Positions 15,228 through 25,086 of a stretch of DNA of 64,000 nt are shown one piece after another. This stretch comes from Thauera chlorobenzoica (GTDB taxonomy: Bacteria > Pseudomonadota > Gammaproteobacteria > Burkholderiales > Rhodocyclaceae), in NCBI RefSeq assembly GCF_001922305.1, contig NZ_CP018839.1, positions 558,001 to 622,000 of the forward strand, written 5' to 3'. The notes beneath the pieces were generated by a model. It searched no databases and was not told the origin of the DNA. It saw nothing but the letters and a program-made list of their open reading frames with translations. Each line of letters starts with the position of its first letter. The first letter of the stretch is position 1. The translations under genes were made by a program, and so were the position numbers.

Positions 15228-17411
15228 TCAGGCGTTCGGCGCCCGCGTGGGCACGGGCGTGATCGGGATGTAGTAGCCGTCGGCCCCGATCGGCGTCAGG
15301 GTCTGGCCGGACTTGGTGCGGCGCTTGCGCTCGTCGGCCAGCGGTGGGCAGACATGGTTGTCGGTGTACAGCACCATGCAGTCCAGGCACAGCATGCATT
15401 CGCGGTGGTCGATGCGGCCCTTGTCGTCGATCGCGAGCGAGCCGCAGCCCTTCGCGCAAGCCTTGCAGCTGTCGCATTCCTGCTTGCGGCGCAGACCGAA
15501 CCAGCGGAAGGTCGAAGGCATCGCCAGGGCGGCGCCGAGCGGGCACAGGTACTTGCAGAACGGGCGCTCGATGAAGATCGACAGGCCAAGCAGGCCGGCG
15601 GCGAACAGGGTGTAGGGCCAGCTGCGGTTGAACAGGCCGACGAGGAAGGTGGTCTTGAAGGGCTCGACTTCGGCGAGCTTCTCCGCCAGCCCGATCGAGA
15701 ACATCGACACCGCGAGCAGGCCGAAGAACACGCCGTACTTGACCCATTTCAGGCGGTTGTGCCATTTCATCGGCAGTGCGAACTGGAAGCGCTGCAGGCC
15801 GATCGCACGCGAGACCTTGTAGATCATCTCCGACAGCGAGCCGAACGGGCACAGCCAGCCGCAGAACAGCCCGCGGCCCCAGACGAACACGGTGACGATG
15901 ATGAAGATCCAGAACAGGAAGATGAACGGGTCGGTCAGGAACAGCTCCCACTGCCACTGGAACAGCAGCGAGTGGAACCAGGTCAGCACCTGGGTGATGG
16001 AGGGCTGGGCGAGCAGGCCGAAACCGACGAAGCCGATGCTGATGATCCAGGCGCCGTACTTGAAGGCGTTGACCGGCCACCTGTTCTTGCGCGTCGAGCG
16101 CCGGGTGAGCGTGTCGCGCTTCGCATAGACGGCGGCGACCGCCACCAGCAGCGCGGCGAACACGGCGATTTCCACCGCGCGCGTCTTCCACACCCGCACC
16201 CAGGGGGCGTCGGGTTTGTTCACCTCGGGGCGGCCGCCTTCGAGGTAGCGGTCGGCGAGCCAGTACTCGGTGTCGAAGTTCACGAAGGTGCGCGCGCCGG
16301 TCTCGCGGTCGACGCGGTTGCCGAGGAAGATGAACTTCCACGGGAAGGCGCCGGAGAAGGCCGGGGAGCGCACGATGAAGATGCCCGACTCGCTGAAGGC
16401 GGGGGCGCCGGCGGCGCTGACGCCGTAGAGGTTGAGGTAGTCGAGGTCGCGGAAGGTGAACGCGTCCTGGCCCTGGCGGATCTGCACGCGGTCGTAGATG
16501 CCGCCGCGCACGAAGCCCGAGCCCTTGAACGACTCCCGGCCGCCGCTGCGGATCACGAACAGGGCATGCTCGCCTTCGGCCAGGCGCGACATCAGCGAAC
16601 GCCAGCCGGCTTCGCCGAGGATCGCCCGGCCGATCTCGGGGTGGTTCAGGTAGCCGAACCACAACTCGATGAACGGCGTGGCGCTGCGCTCGAGGCCGAC
16701 CTGTTCGGGCCTCACCGTCAGGCGCTGGACGGCGCCTTCCTTGACCAGCGTGGCCCAGTCGAGCTGGCGGCCGGCATCGGCGAAGCGCGCCTGCGGGCGG
16801 ATGGTCGGCTCGAGGATGCCGACCTGGCGGGCGACCGCCGCGCCCGAGGTCATCATCACCTGGTTCTGGGCGATGACGGTGACGGTGGCGCCGGAAATGG
16901 CGTCCAGGCCGATGATGTCCTCTTCGGGGCGGGAGCGGCCGATCTCGATGTTGTCGCCGACGAACTTGCCCAGGTACTGCTCGTTGAACTTGATCAGGGA
17001 CGACTCGGGAATGCCGAGCAGCAGGATCGGCTCGGAGTGCTTGAGGATCTTGACGCCGACGAAGCGGCCTTCGGTGTTCATGCCGATCAGCGTGACCACC
17101 GGCTTGCCCGAGTAGGCCGGGGTGTCGGTGATGTCGGTCGACAGCATCACATAGCCGAGCAGCTTGCGCGTGCCGTTTTCTTCCGCATAGCCCTCGACGT
17201 AGCGCGGCTGGCCCTTGCGCTCGGAGAAGTGGGTGGCGCCGGGCAGGACTTCGCCGCAGGGGACGTAGTCGCACAGCGCGGGAGTCGTGCTCAGCTCCGG
17301 CGGCAGATGGGCCTCGTAGGCGCTTTGGGCGTGAACGGAGGGGGTCGCCACCGCGACGAGGGCGAGGGCGGCCGCGCAGGCGGCGCCTCGCAAGGCGGTG
17401 AACAGCTTCAT
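15228..17411 (-). CDS. nosR: NosR membrane flavo-iron-sulfur protein
   Basis: Required for nosZ expression and for electron supply to NosZ. It has 727 residues: signal peptide (about 1-28), periplasmic FMN-binding domain with the flavinylation motif SGATVTV (Thr attachment, about residue 163-169), a further periplasmic region to about 400, several membrane helices, and two cytoplasmic 4Fe-4S motifs, CDSCKACAKGC and CMLCLDCMVLYTDNHVCPP. CGWLCPFGSLSEM and CKYLCPLGAALAM are the NosR/NapH-type CxxxCP motifs. The ATG at 17411 was preferred because GGAG lies 6 nt upstream; an in-frame ATG at 17423 has no such site. An FNR-type box lies 64 bp upstream. Confidence 0.96.
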   Translation of the reverse strand: MKLFTALRGAACAAALALVAVATPSVHAQSAYEAHLPPELSTTPALCDYVPCGEVLPGATHFSERKGQPRYVEGYAEENGTRKLLGYVMLSTDITDTPAYSGKPVVTLIGMNTEGRFVGVKILKHSEPILLLGIPESSLIKFNEQYLGKFVGDNIEIGRSRPEEDIIGLDAISGATVTVIAQNQVMMTSGAAVARQVGILEPTIRPQARFADAGRQLDWATLVKEGAVQRLTVRPEQVGLERSATPFIELWFGYLNHPEIGRAILGEAGWRSLMSRLAEGEHALFVIRSGGRESFKGSGFVRGGIYDRVQIRQGQDAFTFRDLDYLNLYGVSAAGAPAFSESGIFIVRSPAFSGAFPWKFIFLGNRVDRETGARTFVNFDTEYWLADRYLEGGRPEVNKPDAPWVRVWKTRAVEIAVFAALLVAVAAVYAKRDTLTRRSTRKNRWPVNAFKYGAWIISIGFVGFGLLAQPSITQVLTWFHSLLFQWQWELFLTDPFIFLFWIFIIVTVFVWGRGLFCGWLCPFGSLSEMIYKVSRAIGLQRFQFALPMKWHNRLKWVKYGVFFGLLAVSMFSIGLAEKLAEVEPFKTTFLVGLFNRSWPYTLFAAGLLGLSIFIERPFCKYLCPLGAALAMPSTFRWFGLRRKQECDSCKACAKGCGSLAIDDKGRIDHRECMLCLDCMVLYTDNHVCPPLADERKRRTKSGQTLTPIGADGYYIPITPVPTRAPNA

Positions 17412-17439
17412 GATGCGCTCCATAAGGAAAGTATGATGG

Positions 17440-17482
17440 AGTCTAAGAAACAGGGGGAGCCATTGTAATTGTTCGCGATCAA
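17440..17482 (-). promoter_or_regulatory. FNR/DNR-type promoter of nosR
   Basis: The minus strand reads TTGATCGCGAACAA at 17482-17469 (9 of 10 consensus positions). The -10-like TAGACT (17445-17440) follows after 23 bp, a class II spacing. Start would be near 17433, about 22 nt before the nosR ATG at 17411. Confidence 0.65.
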
Positions 17483-17515
17483 TTCACCCCTGTCGCGGTA
17501 AGGCCATAAGTACAA

Positions 17516-17547
17516 AGCACACAAGGGGCTTGCGCCCCTTGTGTGCT
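17516..17547 (-). terminator. Hairpin terminator between nosZ and nosR
   Basis: A perfect 14-bp stem (AGCACACAAGGGGC with its complement) and a 4-nt loop, 24 bp past the nosZ stop. It is followed on the minus strand by TTTGTACTTATGG, so it can end or attenuate nosZ transcription before the nosR promoter. Confidence 0.8.
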
Positions 17548-17571
17548 CGGCGGACTGGGAAGCGGGCCGGC

Positions 17572-19512
17572 TTAGGCTTCGACGATCATGCGCGAGCGCA
17601 TTTCGAGGTGGAGGGCGTGGCAGAAGTGGGTGCAGTAGCACCAGAATACGCCCGGCTTGTCGACCTTGAAGGTGACCGACTTGGTTTCCTGCGGGTTGCA
17701 GATGAAGTTGATGTTGTACTTCGGAATGGCGAAACCGTGGGTCAGATCCTCGATCTTGTCGAGGTTGGTCATGATCAGGGTGACTTCGTCGCCGACCTTG
17801 AGCCTGAACTCGCGCGGCTCGAACGCCGGCGCCATCGAGGTGATCTTGACCGTGACCTTGTTGCCGTCGCGGAACACGCCGGCTTCCTTCGGGTCCTTGA
17901 TTGCGAGCGGGAACTCGTTGAGGTCGTAGACCTGCTTGGGCTGCAGCAGCTCGCGCTTGAAGATGATGAAGTCGTGCGGTTCGGGGCGGACCGGGTGGTC
18001 GGCCACCAGCACCATCTTCTCGCCCGAGATGTCGACCAGCTGCTCGGTCTCGGCATGCAGCGGGCCGACCGGCAGGAAGCGGTCCTTGGAGAACTTGCAA
18101 CCTACCGCCAGCCACTGGCCGTCGGCGAACATGGTTTCCGACTGCGAGGCGTTGATGTGGCCGGGCTGGTAATGGACGTCGAGGCGGTCGACGACGTACT
18201 GGGCGTTCTTGTCGCCGGCGTGGAATTTGATCGCTGCTTCCACGTTCCACTTGACGATCTGGCTGTCGAGGAACAGCGTGGTGTAGGCGTTGCCGCGGCC
18301 GTCGAAGGCGGTGTGCAGGGGGCCGAGGCCGATTTCGACTTCGGCGACGATCGCCTTGTCGAGCTCGTCGAGCTTGCCGTCGAACCACTCGAGCACTTTC
18401 GCCAGTTCGATGACGGTGCCGGTGGGCGAGAGCTTGCCGGCGCAGATGAAGTACTTGCCGTCGGGCGAGGCATTCACCCCGTGCGGGTTCTTCGGTACGG
18501 TGACGTAGGCGGTGAGCGCGGTCGCCGGGTCGGCGTTGGCGGCCTTGGTGCCGTCGACGACCGGCACCTTGGAGCTGCCGTAGGTCTTGAACTTGCCGTC
18601 CTTGACCGCCTGCTCGATGCGGGCGATGTTGAAGAACAGGCAGGCGTCGCGCTCGGCCGACATCATGTCTTCGTAGCGCGCGCCGCCTTCGGTGTTGTAC
18701 TGGTTGGTGGCGGCGAGCTTGCCGTCGAACGAGGTGGCGACGAGGTCGCAGTTGCCGTCGATCAGCACCTGCCAGCGCACTTCCATGGATTCGGCGTCGA
18801 CGCAGGAGAACAGCGTGCGGTATTTGTCCAGGCTGTCGAGGTCGCGGCCGTCGTTGGGCAGGGGGGTATGGAATTCGGCGCCGCAGAACACGCGCGTGGT
18901 GTAGTTGATCGCCGGGTCGACCGGGTCGCGCTTGTCCGGGAAGATGCCGTGGAAGCCCTGCACGTTGGGCAGTTCGGTGATCTTGTCGCAGATGAAGTAA
19001 TCGAGACGGATGCGGGCGATGCGGCTGTTGATCTTGTCGTTGATCCAGGCGTAGCGGCCGTCGTAGTTGCCGTCCTTGTACGAGGCGTGGGTGTGGTGGG
19101 TGTCGGCGACGGTGTATTTCAGGCTGCCGTCGGCCTGGGTGCCCATGACCGCCTTGGACTCGTTGGTGATGCCCCAGCCGATCAGGGGGTCGGCGTTGAA
19201 GCACGGCACGCGATGCAGTTCGCGTCCGGAAGGCAGGCCGAGGACGCGGAAGTCGCCGGTATGGCCGCCCGACCACAGGCCGTAGTAGGTGTCGAGCTCG
19301 CCCGGCTTCAGGTGGGGTTCCCGGTGCGCGGCGGCGGGAGCAGCGGCGGGGGCGGCGGGAGCGGCCGGCTTCGAGCCCGACTCGTTGTTGCAGGCCGACA
19401 GGCCGACCGACAGGCCGGCACCGGCGAGGCCGGCCAGCGCCGCGGTGTTCAGAAACTTGCGCCGGCTCGGATCGGGCATCGCCTCGGCCGTGTTCATTCT
19501 TGTTTCGTCCAT
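17572..19512 (-). CDS. nosZ: Nitrous oxide reductase, clade I (Tat-exported)
   Basis: Periplasmic copper enzyme reducing N2O to N2, the last step of denitrification. It has 646 residues. The N-terminal twin-arginine motif SRRKFLNTA marks clade I (Tat) NosZ. Beta-propeller CuZ ligands are visible as DTHHTH, GAEFHTP, NPHGVN, GPLHTAFD, QPGHINA and PEPHDF. The C-terminal cupredoxin CuA site is in DLTHGF and CYCTHFCHALHLEM. The ATG at 19512 was chosen because GGGAGC lies 9 nt upstream and the Tat peptide then starts correctly; more upstream in-frame ATGs lie in the promoter. It has its own FNR/DNR-type promoter with a leader of about 130 nt, and a terminator after the stop. Confidence 0.98.
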   Translation of the reverse strand: MDETRMNTAEAMPDPSRRKFLNTAALAGLAGAGLSVGLSACNNESGSKPAAPAAPAAAPAAAHREPHLKPGELDTYYGLWSGGHTGDFRVLGLPSGRELHRVPCFNADPLIGWGITNESKAVMGTQADGSLKYTVADTHHTHASYKDGNYDGRYAWINDKINSRIARIRLDYFICDKITELPNVQGFHGIFPDKRDPVDPAINYTTRVFCGAEFHTPLPNDGRDLDSLDKYRTLFSCVDAESMEVRWQVLIDGNCDLVATSFDGKLAATNQYNTEGGARYEDMMSAERDACLFFNIARIEQAVKDGKFKTYGSSKVPVVDGTKAANADPATALTAYVTVPKNPHGVNASPDGKYFICAGKLSPTGTVIELAKVLEWFDGKLDELDKAIVAEVEIGLGPLHTAFDGRGNAYTTLFLDSQIVKWNVEAAIKFHAGDKNAQYVVDRLDVHYQPGHINASQSETMFADGQWLAVGCKFSKDRFLPVGPLHAETEQLVDISGEKMVLVADHPVRPEPHDFIIFKRELLQPKQVYDLNEFPLAIKDPKEAGVFRDGNKVTVKITSMAPAFEPREFRLKVGDEVTLIMTNLDKIEDLTHGFAIPKYNINFICNPQETKSVTFKVDKPGVFWCYCTHFCHALHLEMRSRMIVEA

Positions 19513-19642
19513 GATTTGATTGCTCCCGTGTTCTACGTGTAATCGGTGTCTCGCCCAGGGGACAATTGCGATTTCTGCGCTCCCCGTGCCGAACGGTCCG
19601 CGCAGTGTACCTGTGGCACATTGTCCTGTGGCGTTTTGTCGC

Positions 19643-19691
19643 AGCGTGGATTCTAGAAAGATGGGATTCGGTAAACCTTGATATAACGCAA
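19643..19691 (-). promoter_or_regulatory. FNR/DNR-type promoter of nosZ
   Basis: On the minus strand a half-conserved box TTGCGTTATATCAA (19691-19678, 8 of 10 positions) is followed after 22 bp by the -10 element TAGAAT (19655-19650). The predicted start, 19643, places the box centre exactly at -41.5. The better conserved half-site faces the -10 element. The leader to the nosZ ATG is about 130 nt. Confidence 0.7.
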
Positions 19692-19748
19692 ACACCAGAC
19701 CCAGGTCTCTGCAACGACAGGGTTTTTTACTGTGTGTCCATACCCCGG

Positions 19749-21041
19749 ATGAAACTTTTCCCGCCGCGCTGTTCGATCCCGGAGCCGCCCTCCAGTGCCG
19801 TGCGCACCGACCGCAGCCGCCTGCTGCAACTGCGCTGGGCGTCCCTGCTGGCGATGGCGGCGATCGCCTTCATCGTCTTTCCGTGGCTGGCGCCGGCGCA
19901 GGCGCGCGCGCCGCTGGCCGGGGTCACCCTGTCCCTGCTCGCGGTGAACCTGGCCTTGCAGGCCGGTGCGGCACGCTGGCTGGTGGGGCGCTGGGGTGCC
20001 TTCCTGCAACTGGCGATCGATCTGGCGGCGTGGGGGGGCTTCCTCTACTTCGCCGGAGGGGTGACCAACCCGGCGATCGCGCTGCTGCTGCCGGTGGTGG
20101 CGATCGGCGCTTCCATCCTGCCGGCGGCGCAGGCCTGGCTGCTGGCGGGGCTCGCCGTCGGGGTGTACTCGCTGTTGTGGACGTTTCACCGACCGGTGCT
20201 GCTTGCCGACGCCGAACTGGCCATGTACTGGCACCTCGCCGGGATGTGGATCAGCTTCGGCTTTTCCGCGGTCACCGTGGTGTGGTTCATCGTGCACCTG
20301 AACGTGGAGCTTGCCCGTCGCGAGGACCAATTGGCCGCGGCCAACGCGGCGCGCGCCCGCGACGCCTACCTCGTCGGCCTGGGCACGCTGGCGGCGGGTG
20401 CGGCCCATCGCCTGGGCACGCCGCTGGGCACGCTGTGGATCCTGTCCGACGAGCTCCTGCGCCGTTCCGAGCTGGCCGCCGAGGTGCGCGAAGACCTCGC
20501 GCTGATGCGCGCGCAGGTCGGCCATTGCCGGGACATCCTCAACAGCCTGGCGCGCGAGGCGGGGCAGCCGCGCGCGCAGGAAGGGGGGGTGGCCGGCGTG
20601 CCGGCCTGGGTGGAGCAGATCGTCGGCCGCTGGCAGCGGCTGCGTCCCGGCACCGCGGTGACGGTCGAAGTCGATGAGGACTGCGCCCGGAGTGCGATTG
20701 TGGCTGATGCGTCGCTCGGCGAGGCGCTGCACAATCTGGTCGATAATGCAGCCAACGCCAATGCCAGAGCGGCCGCGCGGGACGCGGCGGTCGAGTTGTG
20801 GGTGCGTGCCGATGGTGCGGACGTGGTGGTCGAGGTCGCCGACCGCGGCCCCGGTCTCGAGCCGGCGCAGGTGGCGGGAGGTGCCATCCCCCCCGACGCT
20901 GGCGCCGGGGGAATGGGCGTGGGCTTGATCCTGGCGCAGGCGGCCCTCGAGTCCCACGGCGGGCGGCTGGAGTTCCGCGCGCGGCCCGGAGGTGGCACCA
21001 TCGCCTGCCTGCGTATTCCGGCCCGGAGACCCTGCGCGTGA
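19749..21041 (+). CDS. RegB/PrrB-family redox sensor histidine kinase
   Basis: A 430-residue membrane kinase of the RegB/ActS/RoxS family. Six predicted membrane helices lie in residues 25-185. The segment FAGGVTNPAIALLLP carries the GGxxNP motif that binds quinone in RegB. The H-box is AAGAAHRLGTPLG (His about 219); RegB proteins usually have HELGTPL, so Arg in place of Glu is unusual. HCRDIL contains a Cys (about 260) at the position of the redox-active RegB Cys. The C-terminal ATPase domain has N-box DNAANANARAAA and DRGPGLEPAQ. The gene overlaps the regulator gene (GTGA). It is divergent from nosZ across a 236-bp region with an FNR box. Confidence 0.9.
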   Translation: MKLFPPRCSIPEPPSSAVRTDRSRLLQLRWASLLAMAAIAFIVFPWLAPAQARAPLAGVTLSLLAVNLALQAGAARWLVGRWGAFLQLAIDLAAWGGFLYFAGGVTNPAIALLLPVVAIGASILPAAQAWLLAGLAVGVYSLLWTFHRPVLLADAELAMYWHLAGMWISFGFSAVTVVWFIVHLNVELARREDQLAAANAARARDAYLVGLGTLAAGAAHRLGTPLGTLWILSDELLRRSELAAEVREDLALMRAQVGHCRDILNSLAREAGQPRAQEGGVAGVPAWVEQIVGRWQRLRPGTAVTVEVDEDCARSAIVADASLGEALHNLVDNAANANARAAARDAAVELWVRADGADVVVEVADRGPGLEPAQVAGGAIPPDAGAGGMGVGLILAQAALESHGGRLEFRARPGGGTIACLRIPARRPCA

Positions 21042-21577
21042 ACCGCGATCGCATCCCCCGCCTGCTCGTTGTCGATGACGACCCCGCCTTCAACCGCGTG
21101 CTGGGCCGCGCACTCGCCCAGCGCGGTTTCGACACCTACGGTGCCACCGACAGCGAGGGTGCGCTGGAACTCGCCCATGACCATGCTCCACAGTTCATCG
21201 TGCTCGATCTGAACATCGGCGGAGCGTCCGGGCTGAAGCTGATCCGGCCGCTGCTCGAAGCCAGCCCCGGAGCGCGCATCCTGGTGCTGACCGGCTATGC
21301 CAGCATCGCCACCGCGGTCGAGGCGGTGAAGCTGGGCGCGCTCCAGTACCTCGCCAAGCCCGCCGCGGTCGATGCCATCATCAAGGCGCTGGAGGCCGGG
21401 GACGGGGTCGCCGAGAGCACCGTTCCCGAGCTGCCGATGTCGGTCGATCGCCTCGAATGGGAGCACATCCAGCGCGTCCTCGCCGCGCACGACGGCAACA
21501 TCTCGGCCACCGCGCGCGCGCTGCAGATGCACCGCCGCACCCTGCAGCGCAAGCTGGCGCGACCGCCGGCTTCCTGA
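21038..21577 (+). CDS. RegA/PrrA-family response regulator
   Basis: A 179-residue DNA-binding regulator of the RegA/ActR/RoxR type. The receiver domain has VVDDDPAF (acidic pocket), VLDLNIGGASG (phospho-Asp), VLTGYASIATAVEAVKLGA and LAKPAA (Lys). The short linker PMSVDRLEWEHIQRVL leads to the Fis-type helix-turn-helix NISATARALQMHRRTLQRKL, which is highly typical of the family. Translation starts at a GTG (21038) overlapping the kinase stop. The family controls redox-dependent genes including respiration, nitrogen and carbon metabolism; regulation of nosZ next door is inferred. Confidence 0.92.
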   Translation: MNRDRIPRLLVVDDDPAFNRVLGRALAQRGFDTYGATDSEGALELAHDHAPQFIVLDLNIGGASGLKLIRPLLEASPGARILVLTGYASIATAVEAVKLGALQYLAKPAAVDAIIKALEAGDGVAESTVPELPMSVDRLEWEHIQRVLAAHDGNISATARALQMHRRTLQRKLARPPAS

Positions 21578-21594
21578 GCGCCGGCGCCCGGCGG

Positions 21595-23637
21595 CTACGC
21601 GCGCGTGTCGGTGATCGCCGCCAGGTGGGGGAAATATTTGCGGTCTTCGCGCACGATGTGTTCCGCGACCACGTCGTGCGCGAGGAACGTGAACAGCGCC
21701 CTCGCCCCCACCCGGTGGCCGCGGAAGCCTTCGACCAGCGCTTCCGCGCGCTGGGTGAGGGTGTGGTGCAGTGCCGCATGCGCACCCAGTTCGGGATAGC
21801 CCGCGGCCTGCAGGAGCTGCTCTTCGTCATCGAAATGACGCTTCAGCTTCTCGAGCAGGGCATCGATCGCGGGCTGAATCTCCGCGCTGCACGCTCCGGA
21901 AAACAGGGGCGCCAGCAGCCGGTTGACGTCGTCGAAGAGGTCCCGGTGTTCGGAATCCAAGGCTCCGTTGCCGCTCTCGAAGGAGGCGTGCCAGCGCAGC
22001 TGCACCAGGCCCGCCTGTCCGTCCGCCGCAGGCTCTACCATGTGGTCGGCTTCGACCCGGTTTCTTCCGCCCTGCTTGGCGCGGTATAGCGCGGCATCGG
22101 CGCGCGCGACCCACTCATCGCGCGCTTCGGACTCGCCCAGCTCGGCGACACCGAAGCTCGCGGTGACGCCGCCGACGCTGTCGATGTGATGTGTCGCGAT
22201 CGAGTCCCGCATGCGTTCGGCCAGCGCCGCCGCGCTCGCGAGCCCGGTGTCGGGCAAGAGCACGAGGAACTCCTCTCCGCCCCAGCGGGTCAGCGAATCC
22301 GGCCTGCGCAGGGTGCCGCGGATGCAGTGTGCGATCTGCTGCAGGACCCGGTCTCCGGTGGCGTGGCCGTGGCGGTCGTTGATTGTCTTGAACCGGTCCA
22401 CGTCGAGCATCACCAGCGCAAGCGGACGGCGGTAGCGCCTGAAACGCTCGAGCTCGGGCTCCACGGCCTCGTAAAACTGGCGCCGGTTCCAGGCCCCGGT
22501 CAGGGCATCGGTGCCGGCGAGCCGATCGAGCTTTTCCATCGTCTGGAGGAGTGCCTTCTCCTTCTCGCCCAGCCTCGCCACCAGCTTGTTGAAGCCGAGC
22601 ACCAGCGCGCCCACCTCGTCATGACGGCGGACGGGTAGCGCTGCCAGTGCGCGTCGGCCTTCGGCCATCTCGCGGATCGAACGGGCGGTGTCGGTCAGCG
22701 GCCGGAGCATCCGCGGCAGCAATATCGACAACAGGATGATCATCCCGGCGACGGTCGCGAAGGTGTTGCGCCAGAGCAGGCGGCGCAGTTCCGCGACCGG
22801 CTCGAACACTTCCGCGGTCGGCGCGCTGGCGACGACCAACCATCCTGTGCTGGGCACCGCCGCAATCGAAAAAAGCGCATCGGCACCGTTGCCGCGGGAG
22901 GTGATGCCCGTACCCCGATAACCCGCCATGGCGCGATCGAGCAGCGGGTCGGCGCCGGGGGGCGGCGTCGGCTGCAGCGCCAGCGCCGGGTCGCTGGCGG
23001 TGACGAACAGCTCGTCGATCGGCGATACCAGCAGGAAGCCGCCGCTGGCTCCCAGCCGGGTTTGCTGCAAGTCGTCGAGAAACCCCCGGGCATCGAGGCT
23101 GACCACGCCCGCGAGGACGGCCAGCACGCGCTTGTCCGCGTCACGCACCGCCGCCGCCCCGGTCAGGGCGGGGACGCCGGCGCCATCGCGCCGGGGCTTG
23201 CCGATCACCGCCTGCTCCGACGCGAGCGCCGCGTCGAACCAGTCGGCATCGACCCGGGCGCCTGGGTCCGCGCCGTCGGCCAGCGGCGAGTGTGCCAGCA
23301 GGCGGCCATCGGGGTGCAACACCAGGATGCCGTGGTCGAACAGCGGATTCAGGCGCTCCCGTGTCCCGAGCCACTGCGCCAGGCCTGCCGGCTGTGCCAG
23401 CAGCGAAGGCGGCAAGGTGTCCGCCAGTTCGCGGATCAGGTCGCGGCGCATCCGGATGCTGTGGTCGATGTCGTGGGCGACGTAGCCCGCGATCGACACG
23501 TGCGCGCCAGCCACGACTTCCTGCACGCGCTCCTGCACTGCCGGCAGAAAGACGAAGTGGCGGGCCGAGACGCCGATGGCGATCAGCAGGAGGCCGAGGC
23601 CCATCAGGCGGAATTTCATGTTCTGATAGAACGGCAT
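21595..23637 (-). CDS. Diguanylate cyclase with Cache, HAMP, GGDEF and C-terminal hemerythrin domains
   Basis: A 680-residue inner-membrane protein likely to make c-di-GMP in response to a ligand and to oxygen. Layout: TM helix (about 8-25), periplasmic dCache-like region (30-290), second TM (298-318), HAMP (to about 370), GGDEF (385-545), hemerythrin (about 555-680). The active site is GGEEF, and RRPD five residues upstream is a complete product-inhibition I-site. Hemerythrin iron ligands are visible in LDSEHRDLFD, LKRHFDDEEQ, HAALHHTL and HDVVAEHIVRED, i.e. all the His and acidic positions of a diiron-oxo site. The start at 23637 lacks a good ribosome-binding site; 23619 is the alternative. 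Confidence 0.9.
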   Translation of the reverse strand: MPFYQNMKFRLMGLGLLLIAIGVSARHFVFLPAVQERVQEVVAGAHVSIAGYVAHDIDHSIRMRRDLIRELADTLPPSLLAQPAGLAQWLGTRERLNPLFDHGILVLHPDGRLLAHSPLADGADPGARVDADWFDAALASEQAVIGKPRRDGAGVPALTGAAAVRDADKRVLAVLAGVVSLDARGFLDDLQQTRLGASGGFLLVSPIDELFVTASDPALALQPTPPPGADPLLDRAMAGYRGTGITSRGNGADALFSIAAVPSTGWLVVASAPTAEVFEPVAELRRLLWRNTFATVAGMIILLSILLPRMLRPLTDTARSIREMAEGRRALAALPVRRHDEVGALVLGFNKLVARLGEKEKALLQTMEKLDRLAGTDALTGAWNRRQFYEAVEPELERFRRYRRPLALVMLDVDRFKTINDRHGHATGDRVLQQIAHCIRGTLRRPDSLTRWGGEEFLVLLPDTGLASAAALAERMRDSIATHHIDSVGGVTASFGVAELGESEARDEWVARADAALYRAKQGGRNRVEADHMVEPAADGQAGLVQLRWHASFESGNGALDSEHRDLFDDVNRLLAPLFSGACSAEIQPAIDALLEKLKRHFDDEEQLLQAAGYPELGAHAALHHTLTQRAEALVEGFRGHRVGARALFTFLAHDVVAEHIVREDRKYFPHLAAITDTRA

Positions 23638-23940
23638 GGAGGCGGGCGCGATCCTGAGTGCAGGACGACAGTGTATCCAGGTCGCCCGCGCGATCCTGTG
23701 AATAACTTGGCGAAACGGGTGATCCTGCCGGGGCATGGCCCGATGTGCGCGCTGCTCGCTTCGCCCCGCATCCATCGCTGTCCGCCTTGCGCCGCCTGCG
23801 CGCCTTCGGCCAGGAGCCTGTTTGGGGGCGTACAGGCCCTCTCCCCGCCTCTGCCGCGCGGCGTCGAATCCTTCGGCAGGACGTGCCCGGATACGGCGGG
23901 CATCCGCGGGGCGGGGGGCCGAGAAGGGCGCCAGAAAATG
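23638..23940. other. 303-bp intergenic region without a recognisable gene
   Basis: Lies between the starts of the diguanylate cyclase unit and the end of ychF. Open frames here lack conserved features and ribosome-binding sites. It presumably holds the promoter of the cyclase gene, but no clear -35/-10 pair was seen. Confidence 0.6.
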
Positions 23941-23970
23941 AAAACCCCGCGATCGGCAGGATCCGCGGGG
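23941..23970 (-). terminator. Terminator after ychF
   Basis: Minus strand: arms CCCCGCG/CGCGGGG with inner GAT/ATC pairs, then TTTTCATTTT. It lies 24 bp past the ychF stop and ends the prs-rplY-pth-ychF direction. Confidence 0.85.
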
Positions 23971-23994
23971 CTTCGGAGGAGAACCTCTGGGGGC

Positions 23995-25082
<1,088 letters not shown>

Positions 25083-25086
<4 letters not shown>

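Noticed and set aside
13471-17274. A 1267-codon open frame spanning nosD and, out of frame, the region of nosR
   Set aside because: Only the nosD part has a signal peptide and family motifs; the upstream part lies in the wrong frame of nosR and the small membrane protein gene.
15114-19542. Long plus-strand open frames (784 and 670 codons) opposite nosR and nosZ
   Set aside because: Antisense shadows caused by GC3 bias; low-complexity sequence without motifs or ribosome-binding sites.
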